Shown: positions 26,098 through 34,526 of the stretch, piece by piece
Position numbering within the stretch: the stretch's first letter is position 1
Layout: each line of letters begins with the position of its first letter
Assembly: GCA_001657325.1 (NCBI GenBank)
Contig: LWRO01000017.1
Coordinates: forward strand, 1 to 64,000
DNA: 64,000 nucleotides
Origin: Geitlerinema sp. BBD 1991-9
Lineage (GTDB): Bacteria > Cyanobacteriota > Cyanobacteriia > Cyanobacteriales > Geitlerinemataceae
Reading direction: 5' to 3'
Translations under genes and position numbers: made by a program
The notes under the pieces: generated by a model
Seen by the model: the letters and a program-made list of their open reading frames with translations, nothing else
Database searches by the model: none
Told to the model about the DNA's origin: nothing

Positions 26098-27036
26098 TCA
26101 GGAAAAGCGAAACTGTAATAACAGTCGATGGCATCGCGTTGGTGCTTTGACTTTATGAATACAAGATGGATCTTCAAAAAAGCCAAATCCTGCATCGCCG
26201 TAAACGTAAAGTTCGGAGCTTCGATCGTAATAACGATATATAGCTTCGTCGGTCTGACGCCCTGACTTGAGGAGAATTTCCATAGGTTTGCGCTTGTGAG
26301 ATCCCAAGATCGTCACGTGAGGCCCAGAACGATCGTCTAGGACTGGGGTAATGTAAAAATATGCCGTGACGAAGTTATAACCGGCGATGTCGTAATGAAA
26401 GTTTGTTGGGGGATAAAGTTTTTGAAGTCGATCGTCCGATCGATTCCAAGCTAGACTCCACGTTAAATGACAGGTGATTTGAGTCGGTAAATATCGCAAG
26501 TAATTACGAGCAATTTTCAGCAATACTGAATCTCTTGAGAGATTGGAGATCGAGGAACATTTTTCCACATCGCTCACCAGCGCACGTATGGGTTGATGTC
26601 CGTCGGGTAAATAACCCCGCTCATCGAGGTCAGAAATAAGAAAGGTTCGATCGTAACCCGGTTCAGTGCAAATTGTTTGAGTCGCGTACTGCAAACATTC
26701 GTTAACGATTGATTCGGGAAGATGTAATCCAAAAGCAATCGATCGATCTTCAACTTCTCGAACGAAAGAATCTGTGGAAAGATTTCCAAACATAGAGGGA
26801 ATCGCGAGATCGATCGCCGACTTTTGGAGCGAACCATCGAGCCGTTGCCGAAGGTTTTGTATAGTACTGTACATCTGACGAAACCACAAAAAGCGTCCGA
26901 ACCGCTGGGTGAAATCTCCTTTCAACAGCCGTTGAAAAGCATTTGGGGAAGAACTCAAACGCCCTTTCAGTCGAATCATCGTCCCTTGATGAAGATTCGA
27001 GTCTATTTCGTGTCGAGACAACTTAGGAAACATCAC
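26098..27036 (-). CDS. PhyH-like Fe(II)/2-oxoglutarate dioxygenase
   Basis: 312 residues. The iron-binding facial triad is suggested by NFHYDIAGYNF (HxD, about 217-219) and the distal CIHKVKAPTRCHRLLLQFRF (His about 291, Arg about 302 for 2-oxoglutarate). This pattern matches phytanoyl-CoA dioxygenase-like proteins, which hydroxylate small molecules or lipids. The N-terminal 100 residues are not recognised. Its composition is more AT-rich than the core genes and it lies next to a decayed methyltransferase and a MITE, so it may belong to an accessory region. Substrate unknown. Confidence 0.68.
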   Translation of the reverse strand: MMFPKLSRHEIDSNLHQGTMIRLKGRLSSSPNAFQRLLKGDFTQRFGRFLWFRQMYSTIQNLRQRLDGSLQKSAIDLAIPSMFGNLSTDSFVREVEDRSIAFGLHLPESIVNECLQYATQTICTEPGYDRTFLISDLDERGYLPDGHQPIRALVSDVEKCSSISNLSRDSVLLKIARNYLRYLPTQITCHLTWSLAWNRSDDRLQKLYPPTNFHYDIAGYNFVTAYFYITPVLDDRSGPHVTILGSHKRKPMEILLKSGRQTDEAIYRYYDRSSELYVYGDAGFGFFEDPSCIHKVKAPTRCHRLLLQFRFS

Positions 27037-27468
27037 ATCGACTCCTTTGCAACCGAGAGTTTGTGGTCAAGGTAGACGCTTCTTATCACTCGTGACCGTA
27101 ATGACTGATAGAAGTTCTACGAAGTTCCCTCAGCTACAGTTCGCATCCTCAGCATTCCGAAAATTCAGATGGGGATTTCAAGCATTTTTTGGGATTTCTC
27201 TAAAAATTCTCTGCAAAGCTTGGATTGACAGGATTTCAGACTTTTTGACAAATCGACATCTTCGATCTAATACTTTGATGTTAATATCTTTGTGAAGTTA
27301 TAAAAACATTCAGACTAAAATCTTTGAGTATAATGAGGAGAAATTATTGTATATAGGCAATGTACATATACAAGTTGCGATAAACCAGGCTTACTTTTAT
27401 TACCTTATTAAGAATAAGTAGAATGGTAATTTAAGATTGAAAATCTAAAACAAACTGGAATGTAGTGA
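27037..27468. other. AT-rich intergenic region
   Basis: About 430 bp between the divergent dioxygenase gene and the methyltransferase pseudogene. Notably AT-rich (27280-27460). I see no credible ORF, tRNA or strong hairpin. Confidence 0.4.
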
Positions 27469-28251
27469 TGTACTCTCGAACATCAAACGAGCATAAACGA
27501 ACAGAAGTGAGAACCTAAGACAAAAGATTCGGGATGATTTCGATCGACTTTCTCTATACGATCGAGGAGGATGGAACCACAATAATCACTATCACCGCTT
27601 TTTGCTCGAACAGTTACCCAATTCATGCAAAACCGTTCTCGATATCGGCTGTGGAACAGGTGAGTTTTCACGCCTTCTAGCCACGCAAGTTGAAGAAGTT
27701 TTGGCCATCGACTTATCTCCAAAGACAATTGAGATTGCCAAACAGCATTCGGTAGACTTTTTAAACATTGACTTTCAAGTTGCTGATGTTTTACATTGGG
27801 TGCTTCCTTCAGAAAAATTTAATGCAATCGTGTCAATTGCAACACTTCATTATTTGCCAGTTCAAAAGTTACTCCCCAATTGGAAAGCCGCCTTGAAATC
27901 TGGAGGTCGGTTGATTATTTTAGATTTATGTAAACACGAAGCTTTACAAGATCTATTAAGTGACTCGATCGCCGTTCCTCTGAACTACTTACTTGACTCT
28001 TTCACAAGCACGACGAGTTTATACCAGCTCGTTGAGTGGCGCAAAAGTTAAAAAACAGGGTCTTCTGATTTTGGGTCGATCGGCTGATTTTAGACCCAGT
28101 CAAAACCCTTGCTGCAGGGGCGAACGGCCGTTCGCCCCTACCCCACTCTTGTATTCAGTTCAACAAATTACACCGTAATCTCAGGAGACCCAAAAAACAT
28201 TTGTGCTGGCGTTACTCAGTGGTTTGGGAGAAGTCAGCGACGATAAAATAA
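27469..28251 (+). pseudogene. Class I SAM methyltransferase pseudogene, split by a MITE
   Basis: Pieces of one methyltransferase can be read in order: MYSRTSNEHKRTEVR in one frame, then after a 1-nt shift near 27512 NLRQKIRDDFDRLSLYDRGG and the SAM motif TVLDIGCGTGEFSRLL with FNAIVSIATLHYLP (27497-27990). A deletion with frame change near 27985 follows, then YLTLSQARRVYTSSLSGAKVKK (27990-28057). MITE copy B interrupts here, and reading resumes at the second copy of the target duplication with VKKHLCWRYSVVWEKSATIK and a stop at 28249. An internal fragment of 149 codons remains open (TTG 27602 to 28051) but lacks both ends. The gene is inactive in this form. Confidence 0.85.
28058..28191. mobile_element. 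MITE copy B (inside methyltransferase pseudogene)
   Basis: 134 bp with imperfect terminal inverted repeats (GGGTCTTCTGATT / AATCTCAGGAGACCC), the central palindrome GGGGCGAACGGCCGTTCGCC, and an exact 8-bp duplication AAAAAACA-type: AAAAAACA preceded by one more A reads 28050-28057 and recurs at 28192-28199. Removing the element and one duplication restores the 3' end of a methyltransferase reading frame. Confidence 0.92.
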
Positions 28252-28596
28252 TCACAGGAAAAACAACATCGTCCAGACTTACAGTCTGTAAAAATACGAC
28301 TCCCATCAATTTTATCCGTGCCAAAACAACCCCAGCACTTTCAATCCTCTTTTCTCAGCCTCTAGAATTTGAGAGATTCAGATGTCTGACACTGTAACTC
28401 ATGCGACAGACAAACTCTCTCCCTTCCACGCCCCTTGATTCTCCTTTCCAAACCGTTAAGCTAAAGTTAAGCTGTACCCAGGCGTTACCTGAAATGCCAC
28501 ATCCGGTCACGGCTTACTGCATATTGCTCGCTGTTCGCTATTCACTATTCACTATTCACTATTCACTGTTCACTGTTCGCTGAAAAAGGGGGGTTT
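28252..28596. other. Intergenic region with degenerate heptad repeats
   Basis: 345 bp without a gene. Its right end (about 28530-28580) is a heptad array of TTCACTA/TTCACTG units ending TTCGCTGAAAAAGGGGGG, again directly before a start codon (GTG at 28597). Nothing else recognised. Confidence 0.6.
28534..28580. repeat. Heptad repeat array
   Basis: Six to seven tandem heptads CTATTCA/CTGTTCA, related to the CTCACTG arrays elsewhere in the window. Ends 16 nt before the GTG start of the next gene. Confidence 0.85.
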
Positions 28597-29040
28597 GTGG
28601 TGAACGCTGCCGAACAAGCCAAAAATTTTCAAGTTGCCAGCAAAATTGCGGCAGTCGTGAATCTTTTTAAAGGGGAATTTCCTGACTTGCGTTCGGATCT
28701 CAAACCCTGGACGAACGATCCTGAAACGCGCCAGATGGTCGATCCCGACTCGATCGACATTAGCTTCCACTTTCCCGGCTACAGCTTCCGCTGTCACAGC
28801 CGCAGCATCTTAATTCAAATTCGCTTTCACAGCCTAGAACCTGGAGAGTCCGAACGTCGTGCCATCGGCGTTGAAGTTGCTGGATTCAGCGGACTCGGAC
28901 GACAATGGCTATTTTCCACCATCGACAACTGGCAGTTCGTCGGTGACAAAGAACCTGTCCCCGAAGTTCAAGCTAAACTCAAAAACTGCTGCCGTCAGGC
29001 GTTAGAAATTTTCAATCGATCCCATCAAAACGGCGACTAA
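28597..29040 (+). CDS. Conserved cyanobacterial hypothetical protein
   Basis: 147 residues starting at GTG 28597 (another GTG follows at 28600). It has no signal peptide or membrane helix. Features seen: a helical N-terminus (AEQAKNFQVASKIAAVVNLFKGEFPDL), then beta-rich segments (DSIDISFHFPGYSFRCHSRSILIQIRF, RRAIGVEVAGFSGLGRQWLFST) and a Cys-containing C-terminal helix (LKNCCRQALEIFNRS). I do not recognise a named family. It converges with the guanidine transporter ATPase gene, with only 11 nt between the stops. Good codon use supports a real gene. Confidence 0.7.
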   Translation: MVNAAEQAKNFQVASKIAAVVNLFKGEFPDLRSDLKPWTNDPETRQMVDPDSIDISFHFPGYSFRCHSRSILIQIRFHSLEPGESERRAIGVEVAGFSGLGRQWLFSTIDNWQFVGDKEPVPEVQAKLKNCCRQALEIFNRSHQNGD

Positions 29041-29051
29041 CGATCGATTTC

Positions 29052-29819
29052 CTACGCGGCAACCTGAGTTTGCGCCCGTAACAAATCCACAATTTCTATT
29101 TCGTAATTTCGAAATCGATCGGTGCGCTTGACGTGATAGTTTCGATCGACCGGTAAATCCACAAACACCTCTTCACGGACTTGTCCCGGACGAGCGCTGA
29201 GGACGTAAACTCGTTGGGCTAAAAACACCGCTTCCGAAACGTCGTGGGTAATCGTTAAAATCGTCGTTCCCGTGCGCTGCCACAGTTCCAACATAAACTG
29301 TTGCATCGCTTCTTTAGTCTGCACGTCTAAGGCCCCAAATGGTTCGTCCATCAATAAAATTTTCGGCTGCGAAGCCAAAGCCCGTGCAATGGCAACCCGC
29401 TGTTTCATACCACCAGATAACTCTTTAGGAAATGCTTTGGCAAACTCCGCCAATCCAACAACTTCTAAATAATAGCTCGTCAGCTGACGGCGTTCGATTT
29501 TAGAAGCTCGTTGGAGTTTCAAACCAAAGCCGACGTTTTCTGCTACCGTCATCCAGGGATAGAGAGTATAGCGTTGAAAGACCATCCCTCGATCGCTTCC
29601 CGGCCCCGTTACCGGAATACCATCGACGAGAATTTCACCTGCTGTGGGTGTTTCCAGCCCTGCAACCAATCGCAGCAGCGTCGATTTTCCCGAACCCGAG
29701 GCACCTACAACACAGACGAATTCACCCTGTTCGACATGTAGGTTAATGTCTTTGAGCGCCACTAAAGAGCCGCGCCGTGTCGTAAATTGTTTGTACAAGT
29801 GATTAACTTCTAAATGCAT
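29052..29819 (-). CDS. ABC transporter ATP-binding protein, guanidine operon
   Basis: 255 residues from ATG 29819 (MHLEVNHLYKQF), preferred over the upstream in-frame start at 29888 because it aligns with the family N-terminus and avoids overlap with the permease. Walker A GASGSGKST, Q-loop MVFQRYTLYPW, signature LSGGMKQRVAIARAL, Walker B ILLMDEPFGALD and H-loop TITHDVSEAVFLA are all present. It belongs to the nitrate/sulfonate/taurine-type importer group. Last gene of the riboswitch-controlled operon, and by position the counterpart of Synechocystis sll1082. Guanidine as substrate is inferred from the operon. Confidence 0.9.
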   Translation of the reverse strand: MHLEVNHLYKQFTTRRGSLVALKDINLHVEQGEFVCVVGASGSGKSTLLRLVAGLETPTAGEILVDGIPVTGPGSDRGMVFQRYTLYPWMTVAENVGFGLKLQRASKIERRQLTSYYLEVVGLAEFAKAFPKELSGGMKQRVAIARALASQPKILLMDEPFGALDVQTKEAMQQFMLELWQRTGTTILTITHDVSEAVFLAQRVYVLSARPGQVREEVFVDLPVDRNYHVKRTDRFRNYEIEIVDLLRAQTQVAA

Positions 29820-29872
29820 GATTTGATCCCATGATTTAATACTAAAGATCGAGTAAAAAAATAAACATCTTT

Positions 29873-30712
29873 TTAATCCGTCGCCCACTTACACGACAAA
29901 CGCAACGCTAAGCGAAACAAGAGATCGATCGTCAATCCAATCGCTCCAATGACTATCAATCCCGCAAAAATCTCATCTGTTTTTAGAAAGCGCTGTGCGA
30001 CACTAATTCGTCGCCCCAAACCTTCCGTTGCGGCCACCAATTCTGCAACAATAACGAGATTCCAAGAGGCTGCCATATTGACTCGGCAGGCATCGAGAAC
30101 GTTCGGGTAAACGTGAGGTAAAATGACGCACGTGAGTACTTGCCAGCGTCCGCCACCAAGCGTATAAGTTGTTTCGATTAACTCTTTCGGCACGAACTTG
30201 ACGGCATCCATGACCATCAACGTGTTAAAAAATAGCGTACCGATAAAAATGAGCAGAATTTTGGGAACTTCTCCCAAGCCAAAGTATAAAATCAAAAGTG
30301 GAATAAAGGCGGGGGCAGGCATATAGCGCAAAATCCCAATAATGGGTTCTGCCAAGGCGCTAATACTGGCAAAAGTCCCCATCAAAATTCCTAAAGGAAT
30401 CGAAACCAATGCTGCCAACCCGAAGCCACTCAAAACGCGAAATAAACTGTATAATATATCTTTTTGAAGGATATTTTTCGACCACAGTTGTACGATCGCA
30501 TCCCAAACGGCTATGGGTGTGGGCAAGAACATTGGTTTTACCCATCCCATACTCGAAATTCCCCACCATAACAGCAGGGGTACGAGAATGGAGGCAGCCA
30601 TTAACTGCCACATCATCGGCTTGGGAATATTTTCTCGAATTCGCCAAAAAACCGATGGGGAGACTGTTTTATGCGCTCGAATTCCGATCGATTCTGATTC
30701 GTTTAGAGTCAT
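29873..30712 (-). CDS. ABC transporter permease, guanidine operon
   Basis: 279 residues from ATG 30712 (MTLNESESIG); an upstream in-frame start at 30754 adds 14 unlikely residues. About six membrane helices with the binding-protein-dependent permease loop (EAA-like) at TLGGGRWQVLTCVILPHVYPNVLDACRVN. Family: SsuC/TauC-like permeases. It lies 53 nt upstream of the ATPase gene and 129 nt downstream of the binding-protein gene, with a hairpin in that longer gap. It would form the channel for guanidinium uptake across the plasma membrane. Confidence 0.9.
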   Translation of the reverse strand: MTLNESESIGIRAHKTVSPSVFWRIRENIPKPMMWQLMAASILVPLLLWWGISSMGWVKPMFLPTPIAVWDAIVQLWSKNILQKDILYSLFRVLSGFGLAALVSIPLGILMGTFASISALAEPIIGILRYMPAPAFIPLLILYFGLGEVPKILLIFIGTLFFNTLMVMDAVKFVPKELIETTYTLGGGRWQVLTCVILPHVYPNVLDACRVNMAASWNLVIVAELVAATEGLGRRISVAQRFLKTDEIFAGLIVIGAIGLTIDLLFRLALRLSCKWATD

Positions 30713-30796
30713 GGGTATATTGCCTATTCGATGGGCTTTGGTTTTTAAAAACATTATTGAGATTTCGCTTCATAATTTCACTGACGAGAGATTTTT

Positions 30797-30831
30797 TAAA
30801 AAAGCCGAGCTTCAACGAGAGAAGCTCGGCT
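30797..30831 (-). terminator. Intra-operon attenuator hairpin after the binding-protein gene
   Basis: On the minus strand a perfect 11-bp inverted repeat AGCCGAGCTTC / GAAGCTCGGCT is followed by TTTTT, 10 nt after the stop of the substrate-binding protein. In ABC operons such hairpins lower expression of the downstream permease and ATPase relative to the binding protein and stabilise the upstream mRNA 3' end. Confidence 0.85.
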
Positions 30832-30841
30832 GACTTTAAAG

Positions 30842-31888
30842 TTACGACGCAGAACCTTGAGATTCAGAGTACGCTTTAACGAATCGATCGTCAAACAATT
30901 GACTTAGATCGGGTTTTTCTTGAATCAATTCGTTTTCTAACAAGAAATCGCTAATCTTCTCGGCCGCATACGGCAATGCTGTCATGTCTTCTCCCGGCTG
31001 AAACGCTTTCAGATTGTCTTCCAAGCTGAAAATTGTCGTTCCCGCATCGTACTCTTTATACTCCTCGATCGAAACGCCCGCTCGCTTCGCCATCATTTCA
31101 TAGGCTTCATCTTGATTTTCTTCAATAAATTGAAGCGTGGCAAACCAACTATCGACTAATGCTTGGACTTGCTCGGGGCGTTCCTCAATGAGCTGACGCG
31201 ACACGACCAAATGATCGGGAATTGCACCGGGAAAATCGGCAGAGCTGAAGAGTTCCTTACTTCCTTCACGTTCTAAAGCTTTTGTTGTAAACGGTGCAAA
31301 CACCCCTACCGCGTCCACTTGCCCGGCAACAAACGCAGCGGCAGCGGCACCTGTTTCTAGCGGCTGAACGGTTACCTCATCAGGGGAAATCTCTGCTTTT
31401 TCCAGGCCCAGCAGCAACAAAAAGTGATCGACTGTTCCTTCTTCAACAGCAATTGTTTTGCCTTTGAGATCTTCGATCGAATTAATTTCATCGCTGACAA
31501 TAATCTTATCGTTTCCGGTCGAGTTATCGTTCACTAAAACAATAACTTGATCGGAACCAACGGCTACCGAACTAATGGTATCGTTGAGTGTCTGCGTGTT
31601 TGCGTCGAGTTGTTCGGCGACAAGGGCATTTAACGAGTCGAGATAACCATCAAACCAGCGTAAATCAACCGTCGCACCACTCGCTTCAAAAATACCAGCT
31701 TCCTGTGCGACTTGCCACGGAAACCAGCCCGGCCAAGCACTAAATCCCATCACCACGGGCTTTGCTTCATCGCCGCTCGTTGCTGTCGTCGGAGACTCAT
31801 CAAGCGGTGGACTTTGGGTACAACTGACCGTAATCAACAAGCTGGCGAAAAACAGTCCCAAGCTGACAAAGAAATTACGACGTTGCAT
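30842..31888 (-). CDS. ABC transporter substrate-binding lipoprotein, guanidine operon
   Basis: 348 residues. Lipoprotein signal peptide with lipobox LITVSC (Cys about 23), so anchored to the outer face of the plasma membrane. The mature part has the NMT1/SsuA-like periplasmic binding fold (VVMGFSAWPGWFPWQVAQEAGIFE, DSLNALVAEQLDANTQTLNDT, GKTIAVEEGTVDHFLLLLGL). Such proteins are commonly annotated as nitrate, sulfonate or taurine binders. Here its place between hypB-like and permease genes in a guanidine-I riboswitch operon indicates guanidinium as ligand. Acidic Asp/Glu residues in the pocket are expected but cannot be assigned by eye. 24 nt downstream of hypB. Confidence 0.88.
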   Translation of the reverse strand: MQRRNFFVSLGLFFASLLITVSCTQSPPLDESPTTATSGDEAKPVVMGFSAWPGWFPWQVAQEAGIFEASGATVDLRWFDGYLDSLNALVAEQLDANTQTLNDTISSVAVGSDQVIVLVNDNSTGNDKIIVSDEINSIEDLKGKTIAVEEGTVDHFLLLLGLEKAEISPDEVTVQPLETGAAAAAFVAGQVDAVGVFAPFTTKALEREGSKELFSSADFPGAIPDHLVVSRQLIEERPEQVQALVDSWFATLQFIEENQDEAYEMMAKRAGVSIEEYKEYDAGTTIFSLEDNLKAFQPGEDMTALPYAAEKISDFLLENELIQEKPDLSQLFDDRFVKAYSESQGSAS

Positions 31889-31912
31889 TTGGAAAACGAT
31901 CTCCTCAACGAT

Positions 31913-32641
31913 CTATTCAAAACACGCTCGACAAGATGGTTCGAGGGCTGCGGCTTTAGCTGCTTGTTGGCGAAGAGCTACTTGTAAGCGAACCCAATTC
32001 AACCAAGCTTCTAAACCTTCCCCGGTTTTAGCAGATATCGGAACGATCGTTACGTCGGGATTCATTTGACGCACATTATCGACAATTCGATCGAGATCGA
32101 TTTCTAAATACGGTGCTAAATCGATCTTTGTCAACAACAAACAATCAGCTTCTTGAAACATAACGGGATATTTCAGCGGCTTGTCTTCCCCTTCCGTAAC
32201 GCTGAGTAAGGCAACTTTGCGGTGTTCGCCCACTTCAAATTCTGCCGGACAAACTAAATTTCCGACGTTTTCAACGAACACTAAATCGAAATCAGCCGGT
32301 TCGTAATCGTGTTCGAGATGATGCATTCCACCCGCTACCATTTTTGCATCGAGGTGACAAGAACGCCCGGTATTAATTGCGATCACAGGTACACCGTGCT
32401 GTCTCAATCGATCGGCATCAAGTTCAGTCGTCATGTCCCCTTCAATCACCGCAATCCGAACTTGCAGTCTCAATGCAGCGAGAGTTCGTTCGAGAAGAAC
32501 GGTTTTCCCCGCACCGGGACTACTCATAACGTTCAAGCAGAGAATGCCCCAGTCATCGAATACGGCACGGTTTCGATCGGCTGTTGATTGGTTAGCGTGA
32601 AGTAAATTGATTCCTAAAGCTGCGTTAACGGTTTGATGCAT
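31913..32641 (-). CDS. hypB: HypB-family GTPase, nickel chaperone for guanidine hydrolase (GhaB type)
   Basis: 242 residues. G1 loop [18 protein letters not shown] (about 38-55), switch/metal region [27 protein letters not shown] (Cys and His of the dimeric metal site), [16 protein letters not shown], and G4 [12 protein letters not shown] with later SAKTGEGL. The N-terminal histidine-rich stretch of many hydrogenase HypB proteins is missing. In Synechocystis the homologous pair Sll1078/Sll1079 activates the nickel guanidine hydrolase Sll1077 rather than hydrogenase, and the gene order here is the same. It probably drives GTP-dependent nickel insertion into GdmH. Lies 55 nt after hypA. Confidence 0.92.
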   Translation of the reverse strand: MHQTVNAALGINLLHANQSTADRNRAVFDDWGILCLNVMSSPGAGKTVLLERTLAALRLQVRIAVIEGDMTTELDADRLRQHGVPVIAINTGRSCHLDAKMVAGGMHHLEHDYEPADFDLVFVENVGNLVCPAEFEVGEHRKVALLSVTEGEDKPLKYPVMFQEADCLLLTKIDLAPYLEIDLDRIVDNVRQMNPDVTIVPISAKTGEGLEAWLNWVRLQVALRQQAAKAAALEPSCRACFE

Positions 32642-32696
32642 ATTTTTGTATTAGGTAATCGGAACCGCAAATCGAAAATCGGAAATTAGACTCTCT

Positions 32697-33059
32697 TCAT
32701 CTCCTCACCTCCTCAGCGTACTCAATTCGATCGATCTTCAACTCTCGTCCCGATCGAATATCTTCCATGGGGGATTGGCAAGTCGGGCAAGCGTAGCGCA
32801 AACCGATTTCAGGGCGATACTCGACATGGCAGCGATGACAATAAGCAATCAAAGGTGTTTCGCGAATTTTTAACGTCACCCCGTCGAGAAACGTATTTTG
32901 GGTTTGAACGTCGAAGGCAAATTTCAAGCTGTCCGGTTCGACACAGGTAAAGCGCCCGACAATTAAGTGAACGCACTGAATTGTCGGGCGTTCGGGTTGG
33001 CTTTCCCACCAGTCCTTTACCGTCAAAATTAAAGCCTTCGTCATGTCCGTTTCGTGCAT
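32697..33059 (-). CDS. hypA: HypA-family nickel-binding protein, guanidine hydrolase activator (GhaA type)
   Basis: 120 residues, typical HypA length. It begins MHE, whose amino group, His2 and Glu3 form the nickel site in HypA. The zinc ribbon is CHRC (about 74-77) and CPTC (about 91-94). No hydrogenase structural genes are near; the neighbour 13 nt upstream is a guanidine hydrolase. It is therefore the nickel-delivery partner of that enzyme, working with the HypB-like GTPase downstream. Confidence 0.92.
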   Translation of the reverse strand: MHETDMTKALILTVKDWWESQPERPTIQCVHLIVGRFTCVEPDSLKFAFDVQTQNTFLDGVTLKIRETPLIAYCHRCHVEYRPEIGLRYACPTCQSPMEDIRSGRELKIDRIEYAEEVRR

Positions 33060-33072
33060 GAGGTTCGATCGA

Positions 33073-34269
33073 TTACTGCCAGTTCGTCACGGGATCGGGT
33101 TTTGCTTTTTCGTGGATATACTGGGGTTTCTTGCGGCGGGGGAGTTGTCCCGACACCACTAAATGCGCCATCGTGTCACAGATGACCCGCGTTGCCATTA
33201 ATGAAGTCATGTCGCTGATATCGTAGGGCGGTGAAACTTCTACCACTTCCAGCCCGCAAACAGGGGCGTTTTGGACGATTTTTCCGAGTAGGTAAAGTGC
33301 CTCTCGCGGTAACAATCCCCCCGGCTCCGGCCACCCCGTTCCTGGGACGAAACCCGCATCGATACAGTCGATATCGAAACTGATATACACGCAGTCTGTG
33401 CCGTCGAGCGCTCGTTCTAGGGCGAACTCTACGGCCGCATCTAACCCCATTTCTGTAATATCGGTAACGGTAAGAATGTTAGTACTCCGTTCGCGACAAA
33501 CTTTGACCCCTTGGCGGGGAACTTGCCAACCGCCAATCCCGAGTTGCACGAGATTTTTCGCGGGAGCGTTTTGAATATTGGTGGCGTGAAACCACGGACA
33601 GGTATGCATCCGTTCGTCGAGATCGGTTTCCTGGGTGTCTACGTGTCGATCGAAGTGAATAATCCCGACTTTGGCATCTCCTAAATGGCGGCAAATTCCG
33701 CGTACCGTCGGAAAACCGATCGAATGATCGCCGCCGAGAATAATGGGAAACGTACCCGAACTAAAAATATGGGCGATGCCTTTAGAAATTTGATCGAAAG
33801 ATTTTTCGTTGTTGGCCGGAATTGTGAAGATATCGCCCACGTCGCAAAGGGTGATTTGTTCGCGCAAATCGACCCCTAGCTCGAAGTTATAGGGTGTATA
33901 CAGAGCGCTGATGCGGCGAATTCCCTGGGGCCCGAAACGAGTGCCGGGACGATAGGTCGTCCCGGAATCATGGGGAACGCCGACGATGGCAACGTCGAAG
34001 TTTCCCACTTGGCGCACGTCTTCGAGGTAAGGGGCTTTGAGAAAGGTATTGATGCCCGCGTAGTGGGGCAATTCGCCGCGCGAAAACGTGGGAATGGTTC
34101 GATCTCGAATGCTTTCCGCCGCTTCTAAACCGTATTCGAGTCCACGAGAAACCTCCTGTTGCCACCCTGTCAGGGGCAGTTGTCTTTCTCGTTCTAACGC
34201 CCGTTCGGCTTGCGTCGGCGAACCCTGACTCGCTTCACTGGGAGGATTAAATATCGGCTCGTCTGTCAT
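33073..34269 (-). CDS. gdmH: Ni2+-dependent guanidine hydrolase (GdmH, Sll1077 type), ureohydrolase superfamily
   Basis: 398 residues, longer than agmatinases because of an N-terminal extension of about 65 residues. Arginase-fold metal ligands are in GGDHSIGFPTVRG (His about 181), HFDRHVDTQE (about 205-211) and SFDIDCIDAGFVPGTGWPEPGG (about 295-300). HFDRHVD instead of HxDAHxD, and the DAGFVPGTGWPEPGG context, match guanidine hydrolases such as Synechocystis Sll1077, which turn guanidine into urea and ammonia and need Ni2+. Upstream is a guanidine-I riboswitch and downstream are hypA- and hypB-like genes, which supports the call over agmatinase. First gene of the operon. Confidence 0.93.
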   Translation of the reverse strand: MTDEPIFNPPSEASQGSPTQAERALERERQLPLTGWQQEVSRGLEYGLEAAESIRDRTIPTFSRGELPHYAGINTFLKAPYLEDVRQVGNFDVAIVGVPHDSGTTYRPGTRFGPQGIRRISALYTPYNFELGVDLREQITLCDVGDIFTIPANNEKSFDQISKGIAHIFSSGTFPIILGGDHSIGFPTVRGICRHLGDAKVGIIHFDRHVDTQETDLDERMHTCPWFHATNIQNAPAKNLVQLGIGGWQVPRQGVKVCRERSTNILTVTDITEMGLDAAVEFALERALDGTDCVYISFDIDCIDAGFVPGTGWPEPGGLLPREALYLLGKIVQNAPVCGLEVVEVSPPYDISDMTSLMATRVICDTMAHLVVSGQLPRRKKPQYIHEKAKPDPVTNWQ

Positions 34270-34299
34270 ACTTTTTGAATTTCAAACACCTAAAAAATT

Positions 34300-34435
34300 G
34301 GTTCTATTGGAGTTAGGGGAATAAGTAGAGTTTATGACGTTGCAAAACCCTTGGTGTAGGGGCGAACGGCCGTTCGCCCCTACACCGACCTGGGTATCAC
34401 AAGCACCCCAATACCACCACAATTCCAAGAGCGCC
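34300..34435. mobile_element. MITE copy C (in the guanidine operon leader)
   Basis: 136 bp with diverged terminal repeats (GGTTCTATTGGAGTT / AATTCCAAGAGCGCC), perfect central palindrome GGGGCGAACGGCCGTTCGCC with arms extending to GTAGGGG/CCCCTAC, and an exact 8-bp duplication AAAAAATT (34292-34299, 34436-34443). It lies between the riboswitch terminator and the gdmH start codon, so it is transcribed as part of the 5' leader when the switch is on. Confidence 0.88.
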
Positions 34436-34465
34436 AAAAAATTTCAAACACCTAAACAAACGACC

Positions 34466-34526
34466 AAAAAAAAATTCCGAGAGGATTCTCTTGCCTTCAA
34501 CCTGAAGACAGAGAACGACCTCCCGG
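34466..34526 (-). terminator. Riboswitch-controlled intrinsic terminator
   Basis: Minus strand. CCGGGAGG (34526-34519) can pair with CCTCTCGG (34484-34477), extended by TTCTCT with AGAGAA, and is followed by AA and nine T residues (34474-34466). The 5' arm overlaps the GCCCGGGAG 3' end of the guanidine aptamer, so the aptamer and terminator are mutually exclusive. Guanidine binding is therefore expected to permit read-through (ON switch). Confidence 0.88.

Noticed and set aside
29052-31888. Nitrate or taurine ABC transporter
   Set aside because: Family resemblance alone would suggest this, but riboswitch control and operon partners point to guanidinium.
31913-33059. Hydrogenase maturation hypAB
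   Set aside because: No hydrogenase or other hyp genes nearby; the His-rich HypB N-terminus is missing and the pair is embedded in the guanidine operon.
33073-34269. Agmatinase (SpeB) for polyamine synthesis
   Set aside because: The metal-site context HFDRHVDTQE, the long N-terminus, the riboswitch and the hypA/hypB neighbours fit the guanidine hydrolase group.
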